This document shows, piece by piece, positions 33,893 through 42,211 of a stretch of 64,000 nt of DNA. Origin of the DNA: Microbacterium murale (lineage in GTDB: Bacteria > Actinomycetota > Actinomycetes > Actinomycetales > Microbacteriaceae); NCBI RefSeq assembly GCF_030815955.1, contig NZ_JAUSXK010000001.1:1178001-1242000 (forward strand). Reading direction: 5' to 3'. The stretch's first letter is position 1. Each line of letters starts with the position of its first letter. Both the position numbers and the translations under genes were made by a program. Under the pieces are notes generated by a model. It made no database searches. It was not told where the DNA came from and saw only the letters and a program-made list of their open reading frames with translations.

Positions 33893-35050
33893 TCAGCTCA
33901 GGGTCAGGCTGCGGACGGATGCCACCGGCTCCGGCATCCGGAGCGGACCAGCGCCCGGGGTGATCGATCCCAGGATCCGTGGCTCGCGCGCGCCCGTGCC
34001 ACCGGGGATCACAGCGGGTACGCCGTGCATCGTGCACCAGCCGATCAGAGCGAAGAGGATCGCCTCTTTGTTGTCTGCGGATGCGCCGAGTTCATCGGCG
34101 AGCACGACCTCGGTGTCCGGCAGCGCGGCCCGGAGCCCATCCATGATCAGCGGGTTGTGGCATCCGCCACCCGACACGGCGAGGAAGCCGATACCGGCAG
34201 CCTGAACATCGCGCGCGACGGTCTGCACGGTCAGCTCGGTGAGCGTGCGCACGAGGGCGGTGACGGGGATGTCGCGGCCGAGAGCCGTCGCGTGCGACCG
34301 GACGTAGTCGAGGTGGAAGTACTCCTTGCCAGTGCTCTTGGGCGCGGCGAGCGCGTAGTAGGGATCGGCGAGCAGCGAGGCCAGCAGTGCCTCGTCGACC
34401 TCGCCAGAGAGAGCGATGCGGGCGTCTTCGTCGTAACCGAGCGGGTTGAGCCCGTACGTCGTGATCACCGCGTCGACGAGCGCGTTCGCCGGTCCGACGT
34501 CATACGCCGAGACCGCACCGGCACCCACGACGGTCATGTTCGCGATGCCACCGAGGTTCAGTGCCGCCGACGTCCCGGTGCGGCCGCGCAGCAGCAGTTC
34601 GTCCAGGAATGACACCAGTGGGGCGCCGTGCCCGCCGACCGTGATGTCGCGGATGCGCACGTCCGAGACCACCGGGGAGCCGACGCGTTCCGCGATCCAC
34701 GCGGGCTGACCGATCTGCAATGTGCCGAGGGCATGGCCGCCTTCGACCCAGTGGTAGACGGTCTGCCCGTGCGTGCACACGGCATCGACTCCGCCGACGG
34801 ATGCCGCAGCATCCGCTGCGACGTCGGCGAACGCCTGACCGATGAGGGTGTCGAGCTCGGTCACCTCGGCGAGCGTCGTCTGCGCAGGAGGCAGCGCCGC
34901 CACGAGCCGCGCGCGCAGCGCGGGAGCGTACGGGACGCTGTCCTCGTACAGCACCGTGCCGCGCACGGCGCCATCCGCCTCAGTGAAGTCGACGACCGTG
35001 ACGTCGATCCCGTCGTGTGAGGTGCCCGAGAGCAGGCCGAGTACGCGCAT
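33893..35050 (-). CDS. anmK: Anhydro-N-acetylmuramic acid kinase
   Basis: 385 aa from the ATG at 35050. ASKHA-fold motifs: phosphate-1 loop LGLLSGTSHDGIDVTVVD (family form GxMSGTSxDG), CTHGQTVYHW, LNLGGIANMT, and the substrate/ATP loop FLAVSGGGCHNPLIMDGL. AnmK phosphorylates and hydrolytically opens 1,6-anhydroMurNAc from recycled peptidoglycan to give MurNAc-6-phosphate. It follows a ROK sugar kinase in the same direction, but a hairpin (35099-35142) separates them. No MurQ etherase gene is in the window, so the pathway is split. Confidence 0.92.
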   Translation of the reverse strand: MRVLGLLSGTSHDGIDVTVVDFTEADGAVRGTVLYEDSVPYAPALRARLVAALPPAQTTLAEVTELDTLIGQAFADVAADAAASVGGVDAVCTHGQTVYHWVEGGHALGTLQIGQPAWIAERVGSPVVSDVRIRDITVGGHGAPLVSFLDELLLRGRTGTSAALNLGGIANMTVVGAGAVSAYDVGPANALVDAVITTYGLNPLGYDEDARIALSGEVDEALLASLLADPYYALAAPKSTGKEYFHLDYVRSHATALGRDIPVTALVRTLTELTVQTVARDVQAAGIGFLAVSGGGCHNPLIMDGLRAALPDTEVVLADELGASADNKEAILFALIGWCTMHGVPAVIPGGTGAREPRILGSITPGAGPLRMPEPVASVRSLTLS

Positions 35051-35098
35051 CGTGGTCCTTCTTTCGTTTTCGATCGCCGACAGCCTGGGGGCCGCACA

Positions 35099-35142
35099 GA
35101 CGGATGTCGGACACTTTCCCGGTGATCGGTCCGACATCCGTC
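35099..35142 (-). terminator. Stem-loop between the ROK kinase and anmK
   Basis: GACGGATGTCGGAC (35099-35112) pairs perfectly with GTCCGACATCCGTC (35129-35142) across a 16-base loop. It sits 27 bp past the ROK stop in the direction of transcription and 49 bp before the anmK start. It probably terminates or attenuates read-through from pyrE-ROK into anmK. It could also serve as an operator. Confidence 0.55.
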
Positions 35143-35168
35143 GTCTCGTCCCCCGAAGTGTCGCGCCC

Positions 35169-36071
35169 CTAACGCAGCACGAGCGCGGCGGCGCCGATCA
35201 ACGGGCCCTCATCGCCGAGCCCGGAGCGCACCACCCGCGTGCGACGGGAGTAGTCGTGCGCAGCGCTCGCGCTGAGCGCCTGCTGCACGAGGTCGATGTA
35301 GTCGTCGGACACCCGCGAGAACCCGCCGCCGATAGCGACCATGTCGAGATCGACGAGGGTCGCGGCATCCGCCAGCGCTTCACCCACTGCTTTCGCGGAT
35401 CGTTCGATCGCCGCGCGGGCGATCGGATCACCGGATGCCGCGTCGCGGGCAAGATCCTCGCCGGTGGCGCCGGTCCATCCCTGAGCCTGTGCCCACGCGG
35501 CGCTGGCCGGGCCGGAGGCGATCTCCTCGAGCGTCAGCCCGCCCTCACGGCGCACCTGCCCGAGGTGCCCGGCGTTGCCCGACGCTCCGCGAATGTACTG
35601 CCCGCCGATGACGAATCCGCCGCCGACCCCTGTGGACACGACGATCGACAGCGACGAGCGCGCCTCGCGGGCCGCTCCGAGCCACGCTTCGGCGAGCGCG
35701 AGCGCGCCGCCGTCGTGCCCGAACACCGTGTGCACATCGCGTCCGAGAACTGCGGATGCCGCTTTGGTGACAGCCGCGGCGAGCCCGTAGCCGCGAGCAT
35801 CGGGCATGTTCACCGGCACGATCGAGCCGGTCGAGAGATCGATCGGTCCCGCGCTTCCGACACCGGCACCCACGAGCTCGGCGCCTTCCGGCAGCCCGGC
35901 GAGCGCATGCGCGATGACAGCCTCGACCGCGGCATCCAATGTCGACGGCGTCGCCGTGCGGCCGGTCGCCTGCCTGCTGCGGCTGCTGGCGATCAACGCG
36001 CCGTCGTCGCCGACGAGTGCAGCTTCCAGCTTCGTGCCGCCCACATCGACGGCCAGTGCGTATCGAGTCAT
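35169..36071 (-). CDS. ROK-family sugar kinase
   Basis: 300 aa. ATP phosphate-1 loop ALAVDVGGTKLEAALV at the N-terminus. Phosphate-2/sugar region: AGVGSAGPIDLSTG, VNMPDARGYGLAAAV and VFGHDGGALALAEAWLG. Then VSTGVGGGFVIGGQ and GNAGHLGQV. In typical ROK kinases the next stretch is a CxCGxxGC zinc site. Here the same stretch (RREGGLTLEEIASGP) contains no Cys, so it lacks that structural zinc. The substrate (glucose, GlcNAc or MurNAc-related) is not decided. Ten base pairs separate it from pyrE upstream, and anmK follows. Confidence 0.85.
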   Translation of the reverse strand: MTRYALAVDVGGTKLEAALVGDDGALIASSRSRQATGRTATPSTLDAAVEAVIAHALAGLPEGAELVGAGVGSAGPIDLSTGSIVPVNMPDARGYGLAAAVTKAASAVLGRDVHTVFGHDGGALALAEAWLGAAREARSSLSIVVSTGVGGGFVIGGQYIRGASGNAGHLGQVRREGGLTLEEIASGPASAAWAQAQGWTGATGEDLARDAASGDPIARAAIERSAKAVGEALADAATLVDLDMVAIGGGFSRVSDDYIDLVQQALSASAAHDYSRRTRVVRSGLGDEGPLIGAAALVLR

Positions 36072-36081
36072 TCGCTGCGCG

Positions 36082-36643
36082 TCACTGCGGGTCGAGGCCG
36101 AGATCGTCGAGATCGAAGGCTGCCAGCCACTGCAGGCCCTCCGCCTCGATCGCTGCCTGCGCTCCGGTCTTGCGGTCGACGATCACGGCGACGGCGACGA
36201 CCTCGGCGCCCTCGCGGCGCAGAACCTCGACGGCCTTGAGCGCGGACTGACCCGTGGTCGAGGTGTCCTCGAGCACGACGACGCGCTTGCCCGCGATGTC
36301 AGCACCCTCGATCTGGCGACCTCTGCCGTGGTCCTTGGGCTCCTTGCGGACGACGAACGCGTCCAGCGGGCGATCGGTCGCGACGGACGCGTGCAGCACG
36401 GAGTTCGCGATCGGGTCTGCACCGAGCGTCAGGCCACCGACGGCTGCGGCGTCGAGGCCACCGATCAGGTCGAGCATGATGCGACCGATGGCGGGGGGCC
36501 GCCCGATGGTCGAGCGTGAGCCTGCGCATGTCGACGTAGTACGTCGCCTGCTTGCCGCTGGAAAGCGTGAAGTCTCCGTGGAACACCGCCTCGTCCTTGA
36601 TGAGGGCGAGGAGGGACTGTCGGTCTGCGTCGAGTGCGGTCAC
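36082..36643 (-). pseudogene. pyrE: Orotate phosphoribosyltransferase (frame-broken as sequenced)
   Basis: The N-terminal part (MTALDADRQSLLALIKDEAV, GDFTLSSGKQATYYVDMRRL) is in one frame. The PRPP part (LDAAAVGGLTLGADPIANSV, the VVVLEDTSTTGQSALKAVEV motif and the end DLGLDP) is in the next frame. The break is at a run of six G on the plus strand (36493-36498). Removing one restores RRLTLDHRAAPAIGRIMLDLI and a normal enzyme of about 186 aa. PyrE makes OMP from orotate in UMP synthesis. Loss would cause pyrimidine auxotrophy, so a sequencing error is likelier than true inactivation. Confidence 0.85.
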
Positions 36644-36730
36644 GGCATCCAGCTTAGAGCCGCTGGTGCGACCTGCGTGGTGCGCCTATCGTGGGCCGGG
36701 ACATCACCGTCCCTCAGCGAAGGAGGCCCC

Positions 36731-37267
36731 ATGCTCTCGTACGACCCCTATGCCGAACTCGCCACGCTGCGCGATTTCGCGCCGCTCGAGCTGACCAGCC
36801 CCGACTTCGAACCCGGCGGACCGTTGCCGCTGTTCGCGTGGTCGGCCAATCGAGGCGGCGAGGATCGATCACCTGCGCTGCGGTGGTCTACGCCGCCGTC
36901 CGGTACGCGCAGCATCGCTGTCTCGTGCTTCGATCCGGATGCTCCGACCGGATCGGGATTCTGGCACTGGGCAGCGTTCGATCTGCCGGCCGACCTCACC
37001 TCCCTCGACTCGTCCGATGGCACGGCCGCGAGCCTCCCTGCAGGCTCCAAGGTGACGCCCAACGAGGCTCGATTGGAGCGATTCATCGGAGCGGCGCCGC
37101 CCGAGGGTACCGGCATTCATCGGTATTTCTTCGTCGTGGATGCGCTCGATGTCGAAGCACTCGATCTCGATGCCGGCGCGACCCCGGCCGTGCTCGGCTT
37201 CAACCGGCACTTCCACTCGCTTGCCCGCGGTGTGCTGATCGGCACGGCCGACCCAGCGGAGCGCTGA
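36731..37267 (+). CDS. YbhB/YbcL family (PEBP-like) protein
   Basis: 178 aa. The ATG at 36731 has a strong GAAGGAGG 5-10 bp upstream. Family pattern: LTSPDFEPGGPLP, SPALRWSTPPSGTRSIAVSCFDPDAP, FWHWAAFDLPADLTSL and the C-terminal HRYFFVVDALDVEAL. This is the phosphatidylethanolamine-binding-protein fold with its anion pocket (DPDAP, HW). It is cytosolic. The role is unknown; bacterial members are linked only loosely to signalling. It is co-directional with exonuclease III, 28 bp on. Confidence 0.88.
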   Translation: MLSYDPYAELATLRDFAPLELTSPDFEPGGPLPLFAWSANRGGEDRSPALRWSTPPSGTRSIAVSCFDPDAPTGSGFWHWAAFDLPADLTSLDSSDGTAASLPAGSKVTPNEARLERFIGAAPPEGTGIHRYFFVVDALDVEALDLDAGATPAVLGFNRHFHSLARGVLIGTADPAER

Positions 37268-37295
37268 GGTCCGACCCCGCATCTAGGCTGGATGC

Positions 37296-38141
37296 ATGCG
37301 CCTGGCCACCTGGAACGTCAACTCCATCCGCACTCGCGTGCGCCGCACCGTCGAGTTCGCAGTGCGCGAAGACATCGATGTGCTCGCGATGCAAGAGATC
37401 AAGTGCAAGCCCGAGCAGTTCCCGTATGCGCAGTTCGAAGAGGCCGGCTATCAGGTCGAGGTGCACGGCCTCAATCAGTGGAACGGCGTCGCGATCGCGA
37501 GCCGCCTGCCGATGACGGACGTGTCGACGGCGTTCGACGGGATGCCAGGCTTCGCGAAGGGTCATGAGGGCCCGGATGCTCCGCTCGAGGCGCGCGCGCT
37601 GGGCGTGACGGTCGACGGCGTGCAGATCTGGAGTCTCTACGTGCCGAACGGCCGTGCGCTCGACGATCCGCATTACGCGTACAAGCTGCACTGGCTCGAC
37701 GAACTGCGTCAGCACACGGCATCCGCTCTGCAGAAGAACCCCGACCTGCCGCTGGCGCTCGTCGGGGACTTCAACATCATCCCGTTCGACTCAGACAACG
37801 GCGATCCAGACATCGTCGAGGGCGTCTCCACCCACGTCTCCCCACAGGAGCGTGCCGCGTTCTTCGCGTTCCAGGATGCGGGGCTCACCGACGTCGTGCG
37901 TCCGATCCTTCCCGAGGGCTACACCTACTGGGACTACCAGCGGCTGAAGTTCCCCCGTAACGAGGGCATCCGCATCGACTTCGTGCTCGGCTCGCCCGCG
38001 CTCGCCGGCGCCGTCACCGGCGCGTCCATCCACCGTGACGAGCGCAAGGGCGAGCAGCCCAGCGATCACGTGCCGGTCGTCGTCGACCTCGACCTCGGTG
38101 GTGCCGATGATGACGACGACATGCCGATGATCTTCGCCTGA
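37296..38141 (+). CDS. xth: Exodeoxyribonuclease III
   Basis: 281 aa. EEP nuclease domain: TWNVNSIRTRV (Asn), VLAMQEIKCKPEQFP (metal Glu), the IWSLYVPNGRALD catalytic Tyr region, LALVGDFNIIPFD (catalytic Asp/Asn), YTYWDYQRLKFPRNEGIRIDFVLGSPALA, and the C-terminal QPSDHVPVVVDLDL with the catalytic His. It is an AP endonuclease and 3'-5' exonuclease in base-excision repair. A short acidic tail (ADDDDDMP) ends it. This is the second base-excision gene in the window, not linked to the HhH-GPD gene. Confidence 0.94.
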   Translation: MRLATWNVNSIRTRVRRTVEFAVREDIDVLAMQEIKCKPEQFPYAQFEEAGYQVEVHGLNQWNGVAIASRLPMTDVSTAFDGMPGFAKGHEGPDAPLEARALGVTVDGVQIWSLYVPNGRALDDPHYAYKLHWLDELRQHTASALQKNPDLPLALVGDFNIIPFDSDNGDPDIVEGVSTHVSPQERAAFFAFQDAGLTDVVRPILPEGYTYWDYQRLKFPRNEGIRIDFVLGSPALAGAVTGASIHRDERKGEQPSDHVPVVVDLDLGGADDDDDMPMIFA

Positions 38142-38184
38142 GCGCTGGTCGTCGAACAACGCGACAAGATGCGATGAGACGCCG

Positions 38185-38994
38185 ATGCCCCTCCGCTTGA
38201 TCGCGACCGACCTCGACGGGACCCTGCTCGACTCGGCTTCAGCCGTGTCACCGCGCACGCGGCGAGCGCTCGATGCCGCCCGAGCCGTCGGTATCCATAT
38301 CGTCCCCGTCACAGCACGCCAACCGATCGGTCTGCGGATGATCGCCGCCGAAGCAGGGTTCGACGACTGGGCGCTGTGCGGCAACGGAGCCTATGCGACG
38401 CATCTGGCAGACGGACGGATGCTGTTCGCCGAGGCACTGCCGGCCGAGACGGTTCGCACCCTCGCGGCGGCGCTGCAGGCAACCCTGCCCGGGCTGCTGT
38501 TCGCAAGTGTGCGGGACGGTGGCGAGACGTTCGTGGCCCAGCATGGCTACGCACAGATCGCCAAGCTCGCCGACCACAAGCGAGATCCTCGCACGATGGG
38601 CGGAGTGCCACTCGACCAGGTGCTGGCTGAACCCAGTCTGAAGTTCGTCATCCGGCATCCCGAACTCGCACCTCCGGCCCTGTTCGACATCCTGCGCCGT
38701 CTCGGCCTCACCGGATTCGAGGCCACGCTCTCGGGCGCGCCGTTCGTCGAGGTGATGGCCGAGGGCGTGACCAAGGCGACGGGTCTGGCGCGGCTCTGCG
38801 AGCACCTGGAAGTCAAGCGCACCGACGTGGTCGCGTTCGGCGATGCACTCAACGACGTTGAGATGCTCCGCTGGGCTGGGCACTCGGTTGCGATGGCCGG
38901 CGCAGAGCAGGCCGTTCAGGATGCCGCCGATGAGGTCGCGACCTCGAACGACGAGGACGGCGTCGCACGGGTGATCGAGCGGATGCTGGGGTGA
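38185..38994 (+). CDS. Cof-type HAD-IIB phosphatase
   Basis: 269 aa. HAD motif I RLIATDLDGTLLDS (nucleophile Asp), motif II with VPVTAR, motif III Lys in EGVTKATGLARL, and motif IV VAFGDALNDVEMLRWAGHSVAM. The cap between them is the type IIB alpha/beta module of sugar-phosphate and flavin phosphatases. It is cytosolic. The substrate is uncertain. It begins 43 bp after exonuclease III on the same strand. Confidence 0.9.
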   Translation: MPLRLIATDLDGTLLDSASAVSPRTRRALDAARAVGIHIVPVTARQPIGLRMIAAEAGFDDWALCGNGAYATHLADGRMLFAEALPAETVRTLAAALQATLPGLLFASVRDGGETFVAQHGYAQIAKLADHKRDPRTMGGVPLDQVLAEPSLKFVIRHPELAPPALFDILRRLGLTGFEATLSGAPFVEVMAEGVTKATGLARLCEHLEVKRTDVVAFGDALNDVEMLRWAGHSVAMAGAEQAVQDAADEVATSNDEDGVARVIERMLG

Positions 38995-39035
38995 AAGAAG
39001 TTCCGAGATCACCGATCGAGAGCTGATGTCAGGGT

Positions 39036-39659
39036 TCACTCCCCCATCGTGCCGGTGCGCACCGGACCGGGCGCCGGCGCGTAGCGCAGACTCACGGCGC
39101 CGTTGTCGCCGACCTCCGCACCGATCAGCGTCAGGTTCGCGGGGGAAGCGCCGTCGGGGAACACCTTCTTGCCCTGACCGAGCACTACCGGATACACCCA
39201 GAGCTGCAGCTCGTCGAACAGCTGCTCGGTGAGCAGGGTCTGCACGAGGTCGACGCTGCCGATCACGTGCACATCCTCATGCTGCGAGCGAAGCTGTGCG
39301 ATCTCAGCAGCCAGGTCGGCGCCCACACGTGAACTCCCCTGCCACTCCAGGTCGATGTCGGCGTCGCGAGAGGCGACGTACTTCGGCACCCGATCGAACA
39401 GCTGCCCGATGGGCCCCGCCGGACCGGTTGTGTGGTGCGGCCAGTACGAGGCGAAGATGTCGTAGGTGCGACGACCCAGCAGCAGCGCGTCGAGCGTCGA
39501 CATCCCCTCCCTGACCCATTTGCCGACGGCGTCGTCAGGAACCCCTGCCTGCCAGCCCCCGAAGGGGAAGCCGTCCGAGACATCCTCATCCGGGCCGCCT
39601 GGTGCCTGGGCGACGCCGTCGAGCGTGGTGAACAGATCGATGATGATGCGGCCGGTCAT
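39036..39659 (-). CDS. Dihydrofolate reductase-like / RibD C-terminal domain protein
   Basis: 207 aa. N-terminal ITLDG-like start (IIIDLFTTLDGVAQAPGGPDED), the LDALLLGRRTYDIFASYWP nucleotide loop, and the C-terminal VHVIGSVDLVQTLLTEQLFDELQLWVYPVVLGQGKKVFPDG. This is the NADPH-dependent RibD_C fold used by riboflavin reductases and many uncharacterised oxidoreductases. It is not a true folate DHFR by position of the motifs. Its start overlaps the HxlR regulator's stop (ATGA), so it is the third gene of that operon. Confidence 0.87.
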   Translation of the reverse strand: MTGRIIIDLFTTLDGVAQAPGGPDEDVSDGFPFGGWQAGVPDDAVGKWVREGMSTLDALLLGRRTYDIFASYWPHHTTGPAGPIGQLFDRVPKYVASRDADIDLEWQGSSRVGADLAAEIAQLRSQHEDVHVIGSVDLVQTLLTEQLFDELQLWVYPVVLGQGKKVFPDGASPANLTLIGAEVGDNGAVSLRYAPAPGPVRTGTMGE

Positions 39660-40351
39660 GTTGCGGCTCCTTGCAATTCGAATGAAGCGATATGGAAGGT
39701 CGCAGCGAATGAATCAAGGAATGATTCTTCGCCACGGACGACCGCGACGATGTCCTGCGCGATCGCCTCGGCGGGCGTGATCTCGCCACCGATGAGGCGG
39801 CGGATGCCGGGGCCGGCGACGAGCACGGCATCCGGTTCCCCGTTCGGCATCCGCCCGCCGACGGGCGGAGCCGGAGGCGCGATCTGAAAGACGGACAACT
39901 CGCCGCCGCGCGCTTGAGCACGCAGTGCGACGTCGCCGACGTGCAGTTCGTAGTCGGCATCCGCTGCCGTCTCGGGGCGGAACGCGGTTCGCAGTGCCAT
40001 CGTGAGCGAATCCGCGGTGACGACGTCGCCAGGTTCTGGATCGCCCATCGCCTGGAAGCCCCAACGACCGAGTGCGAGCATGATCGGCTCGAGAGCGCGG
40101 CCGTAGGGGGTGAGTTCGTAGACGAGTCCGCAGTTCTTCAGCGGCACCCTGCGTACGACGCCACCCTCCTGCAGGTCTTTCAGCCGTGTGGACAGGATGT
40201 TCGTCGGGATGCGCGGCAGACCTTGCTTGAGATCGGTGTAACGCCTCGGCCCCACGAGCAGATCGCGGACGATGAGCATCGCCCACCGCTCCCCGATCAG
40301 TTCGACGGCGGTCGTGACCCCGCAGTACTGGCCGTAGCTGCGCGCTGCCAC
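39656..40351 (-). CDS. HxlR-family winged-helix regulator with a C-terminal SCP2-like extension
   Basis: 231 aa, GTG start 1 bp past the VOC gene stop. HxlR domain: YCGVTTAVELIGERWAMLIVRDLLVGPRRYTDLKQGLPRIPTNILSTRLKDLQEGGVVRR, then YELTPYGRALEPIMLALGRWG. The second half (ADYELHVGDVALRAQAR, LIGGEITPAEAI) resembles the sterol-carrier-type domain found in some long HxlR proteins. The effector is unknown, and the operator is probably the ACTTGC/GCAAGT dyad upstream of the operon. It lies between the VOC gene and the RibD-like gene. Confidence 0.87.
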   Translation of the reverse strand: MAARSYGQYCGVTTAVELIGERWAMLIVRDLLVGPRRYTDLKQGLPRIPTNILSTRLKDLQEGGVVRRVPLKNCGLVYELTPYGRALEPIMLALGRWGFQAMGDPEPGDVVTADSLTMALRTAFRPETAADADYELHVGDVALRAQARGGELSVFQIAPPAPPVGGRMPNGEPDAVLVAGPGIRRLIGGEITPAEAIAQDIVAVVRGEESFLDSFAATFHIASFELQGAAT

Positions 40352-40352
40352 G

Positions 40353-40796
40353 TCAGGACGCGGCGCCCTGCTCGGCCATGTACGCTTCTGGGCCCTCCTC
40401 CACAGCCTCTTCGCTCATGTAGAGGAATCCGAGGCTGTTGCCGTCCGGGTCGTCCAGATCACGGGAGTACATGAACCCGTAGTCCTGCGCGGGCTTCGGC
40501 TCGGTACCGCCGGCGGCGAGACCCTTCGCGACGATCGCGTCGACGGCCTCTCGAGAGTCCTGGCTGAACGAGACCGAGACCTGCACGGACTCGTTCGGGT
40601 CGGCGATCGGCTTATCGGTGAAGGTCGCGAAGAAATCGCGCTTGAGGATCATGAAGTAGATGTCCTCGCTCCACACGATGCAGGCGGCGTTCTCGTCGGT
40701 GAACTCTGGGCTGATGTCGCAGCCGAGACCGGTGTAGAACGCCTTGCTGCGCTCGAGATCGGTGGTGGGGAGGTTGACGAAGACCTTCGTTGACAT
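40353..40796 (-). CDS. VOC-superfamily (glyoxalase/bleomycin resistance-like) protein
   Basis: 147 aa from the ATG at 40796 with an AAAGGAG ribosome site. It has two beta-alpha-beta-beta-beta units: KVFVNLPTTDLERSKAFYTGLG at the start, and VQVSVSFSQDSREAVDAIVAKGLAAGG with FMYSRDLDDPDGNSLGFLYM at the end. It lacks the clear His/Glu metal quartet of GloA, so the reaction is open. It is the first gene of a three-gene minus-strand operon (VOC, HxlR, RibD-like). Confidence 0.87.
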   Translation of the reverse strand: MSTKVFVNLPTTDLERSKAFYTGLGCDISPEFTDENAACIVWSEDIYFMILKRDFFATFTDKPIADPNESVQVSVSFSQDSREAVDAIVAKGLAAGGTEPKPAQDYGFMYSRDLDDPDGNSLGFLYMSEEAVEEGPEAYMAEQGAAS

Positions 40797-40855
40797 GCTG
40801 ACTCCTTTGTCTGATGGTCGGCGACGGCGTGATCGCTGCGCCCGATGAGAGTCAT

Positions 40856-40891
40856 ACTTGCAAAAAACAAGCAACCTTGTCAATGGCAAGT
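40856..40891. promoter_or_regulatory. ACTTGC...GCAAGT dyad upstream of the VOC-HxlR operon
   Basis: ACTTGC (40856-40861) and its complement GCAAGT (40886-40891) flank an AT-rich 24-bp core that contains a second small dyad (CTTG at 40876-40879, CAAG at 40887-40890). It lies 60-95 bp upstream of the VOC start. Duplicated half-sites with AT-rich spacing are what a dimeric HxlR/MarR-type repressor would need. The assignment is an inference. Confidence 0.5.
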
Positions 40892-40909
40892 TCGTCCTGA
40901 TCCCCCGCA

Positions 40910-40933
40910 GGACGGATGCCTCGGCATCCGTCC
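40910..40933. promoter_or_regulatory. 24-bp perfect palindrome before the second two-component system
   Basis: GGACGGATGCC (40910-40920), TC, then its complement GGCATCCGTCC (40923-40933). It ends 18 bp before the kinase start codon. It could be a terminator for neither gene, an operator of the DesR-like regulator, or a translation-affecting hairpin. It contains the GGATGC/GCATCC motif that is frequent in this genome. Confidence 0.5.
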
Positions 40934-40951
40934 CCCCGTACCGTTGGAGGC

Positions 40952-42211
40952 ATGTCCGCATCATTCCGCACGCTCACCGCGAGCCAACGACGATCAGACG
41001 CGCTGCTGGCCGTCGTCGTCTTCGTCGCCGGCGTGATCAGCGCCGCACTGTCTGCGGCTTCGGAGATCTACGGCGACGAGCAGGCACCGCTGTGGCAGGC
41101 GCTGGTGTACCTGGTGTTCGTGGCAGCGCCCCTGGCCTGGCGACGCATCTGGCCCGCGCAGGTCGCGATCATCGTCTCGCTCGCGTACTTCGTCGCCGTC
41201 ACATTGCGTATTCCCGAGCTGTACGCCGGCAACGTCGCGATGTTCATCGCGCTGTACACGGTGGGCGCCTGGATGGCGAACCGCCGGGCGGCGATGATCG
41301 TGCGTTCTCTGATCATCGCCGGCATGTTCGCCTGGCTGATGATCACGATGTACCGCGACGCGATCGACACCGCCCGCGAGGAGGACATCATCGCGGGCGC
41401 CATGTCGCCCTACCTCGCGTTCATGATGCTGCAGCTGCTGGTGAACGTGCTCTACTTCGCCGGCGCCTACTACTTCGGTGAGCACGCGTGGCGGGCAGCG
41501 ATGCAGCGCCAGGCTCTCGAACGACGCACCGTCGATCTCGAGCGCGAACGCGAGGTCACGGCGGCGCAGGCCGTGGCGCTGGACCGCGTGCACATCGCTC
41601 GCGAACTGCACGACGTCGTCGCCCACCACGTCTCGGTGATGGGAGTCCAGGCGGGGGCCGCGCGCATGGTGATCGACCAGGATGCCGGAACCGCGAAGGA
41701 GATCCTCGCCGACGTCGAGAGTTCCGCACGAGAGGCGATCAGTGAGCTTCGTCACCTGCTGGAGACGCTGCGGTCCTCTGATCACGACGCCGAGGACGCA
41801 TCGACAGTCACTCTCGCCGACATCGCACTGCTCGTCGAAGCATCGAGTGCTGCGGGGCTGCCGACCGCCTACACGGTCGTCGGCGAAGAGCGCGCCGTCC
41901 CCTCAGTCGTGCAGGTGAACCTCTATCGGATCGCCCAGGAATCGCTCACAAACGCGCGCCGACATGCCGGCACCGCAGCCACCGCCGACGTGCGCCTGCG
42001 CTACACGAGCGATGACATCGAACTCGAGGTCGTGAACACCGGTCGCATCGTCGTCGCTCCGCGAAGCGGCATGGGGCAGCTGGGTATGCGCGAACGCGCA
42101 CTGGCATCAGGCGGCACGATCGAGTCAGCGCCGCGCGAGCGCGGCGGCTGGCGCGTACGCGTGCAGGTCCCCCTCGCCTCACCCGCCGCGCTGGCAGGGG
42201 CAACCGCATGA
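40952..42211 (+). CDS. Sensor histidine kinase (HisKA_3, DesK/LiaS-like)
   Basis: 419 aa from the ATG at 40952 with TTGGAGG 1-7 bp before it. Four to five membrane helices (LLAVVVFVAGVISAALSAA, ALVYLVFVAAPLAW, VAIIVSLAYFVAV, AMFIALYTVGAWM, LIIAGMFAWLMITMY) are followed by a coiled linker and DRVHIARELHDVVAHHVSVMGVQAG with the phospho-His. The ATPase domain has LYRIAQESLTNARRHAG and SGMGQLGMRERALASGGT. It is translationally coupled to the regulator and then to the ABC exporter genes, which suggests drug or envelope-stress sensing. Confidence 0.92.
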   Translation: MSASFRTLTASQRRSDALLAVVVFVAGVISAALSAASEIYGDEQAPLWQALVYLVFVAAPLAWRRIWPAQVAIIVSLAYFVAVTLRIPELYAGNVAMFIALYTVGAWMANRRAAMIVRSLIIAGMFAWLMITMYRDAIDTAREEDIIAGAMSPYLAFMMLQLLVNVLYFAGAYYFGEHAWRAAMQRQALERRTVDLEREREVTAAQAVALDRVHIARELHDVVAHHVSVMGVQAGAARMVIDQDAGTAKEILADVESSAREAISELRHLLETLRSSDHDAEDASTVTLADIALLVEASSAAGLPTAYTVVGEERAVPSVVQVNLYRIAQESLTNARRHAGTAATADVRLRYTSDDIELEVVNTGRIVVAPRSGMGQLGMRERALASGGTIESAPRERGGWRVRVQVPLASPAALAGATA

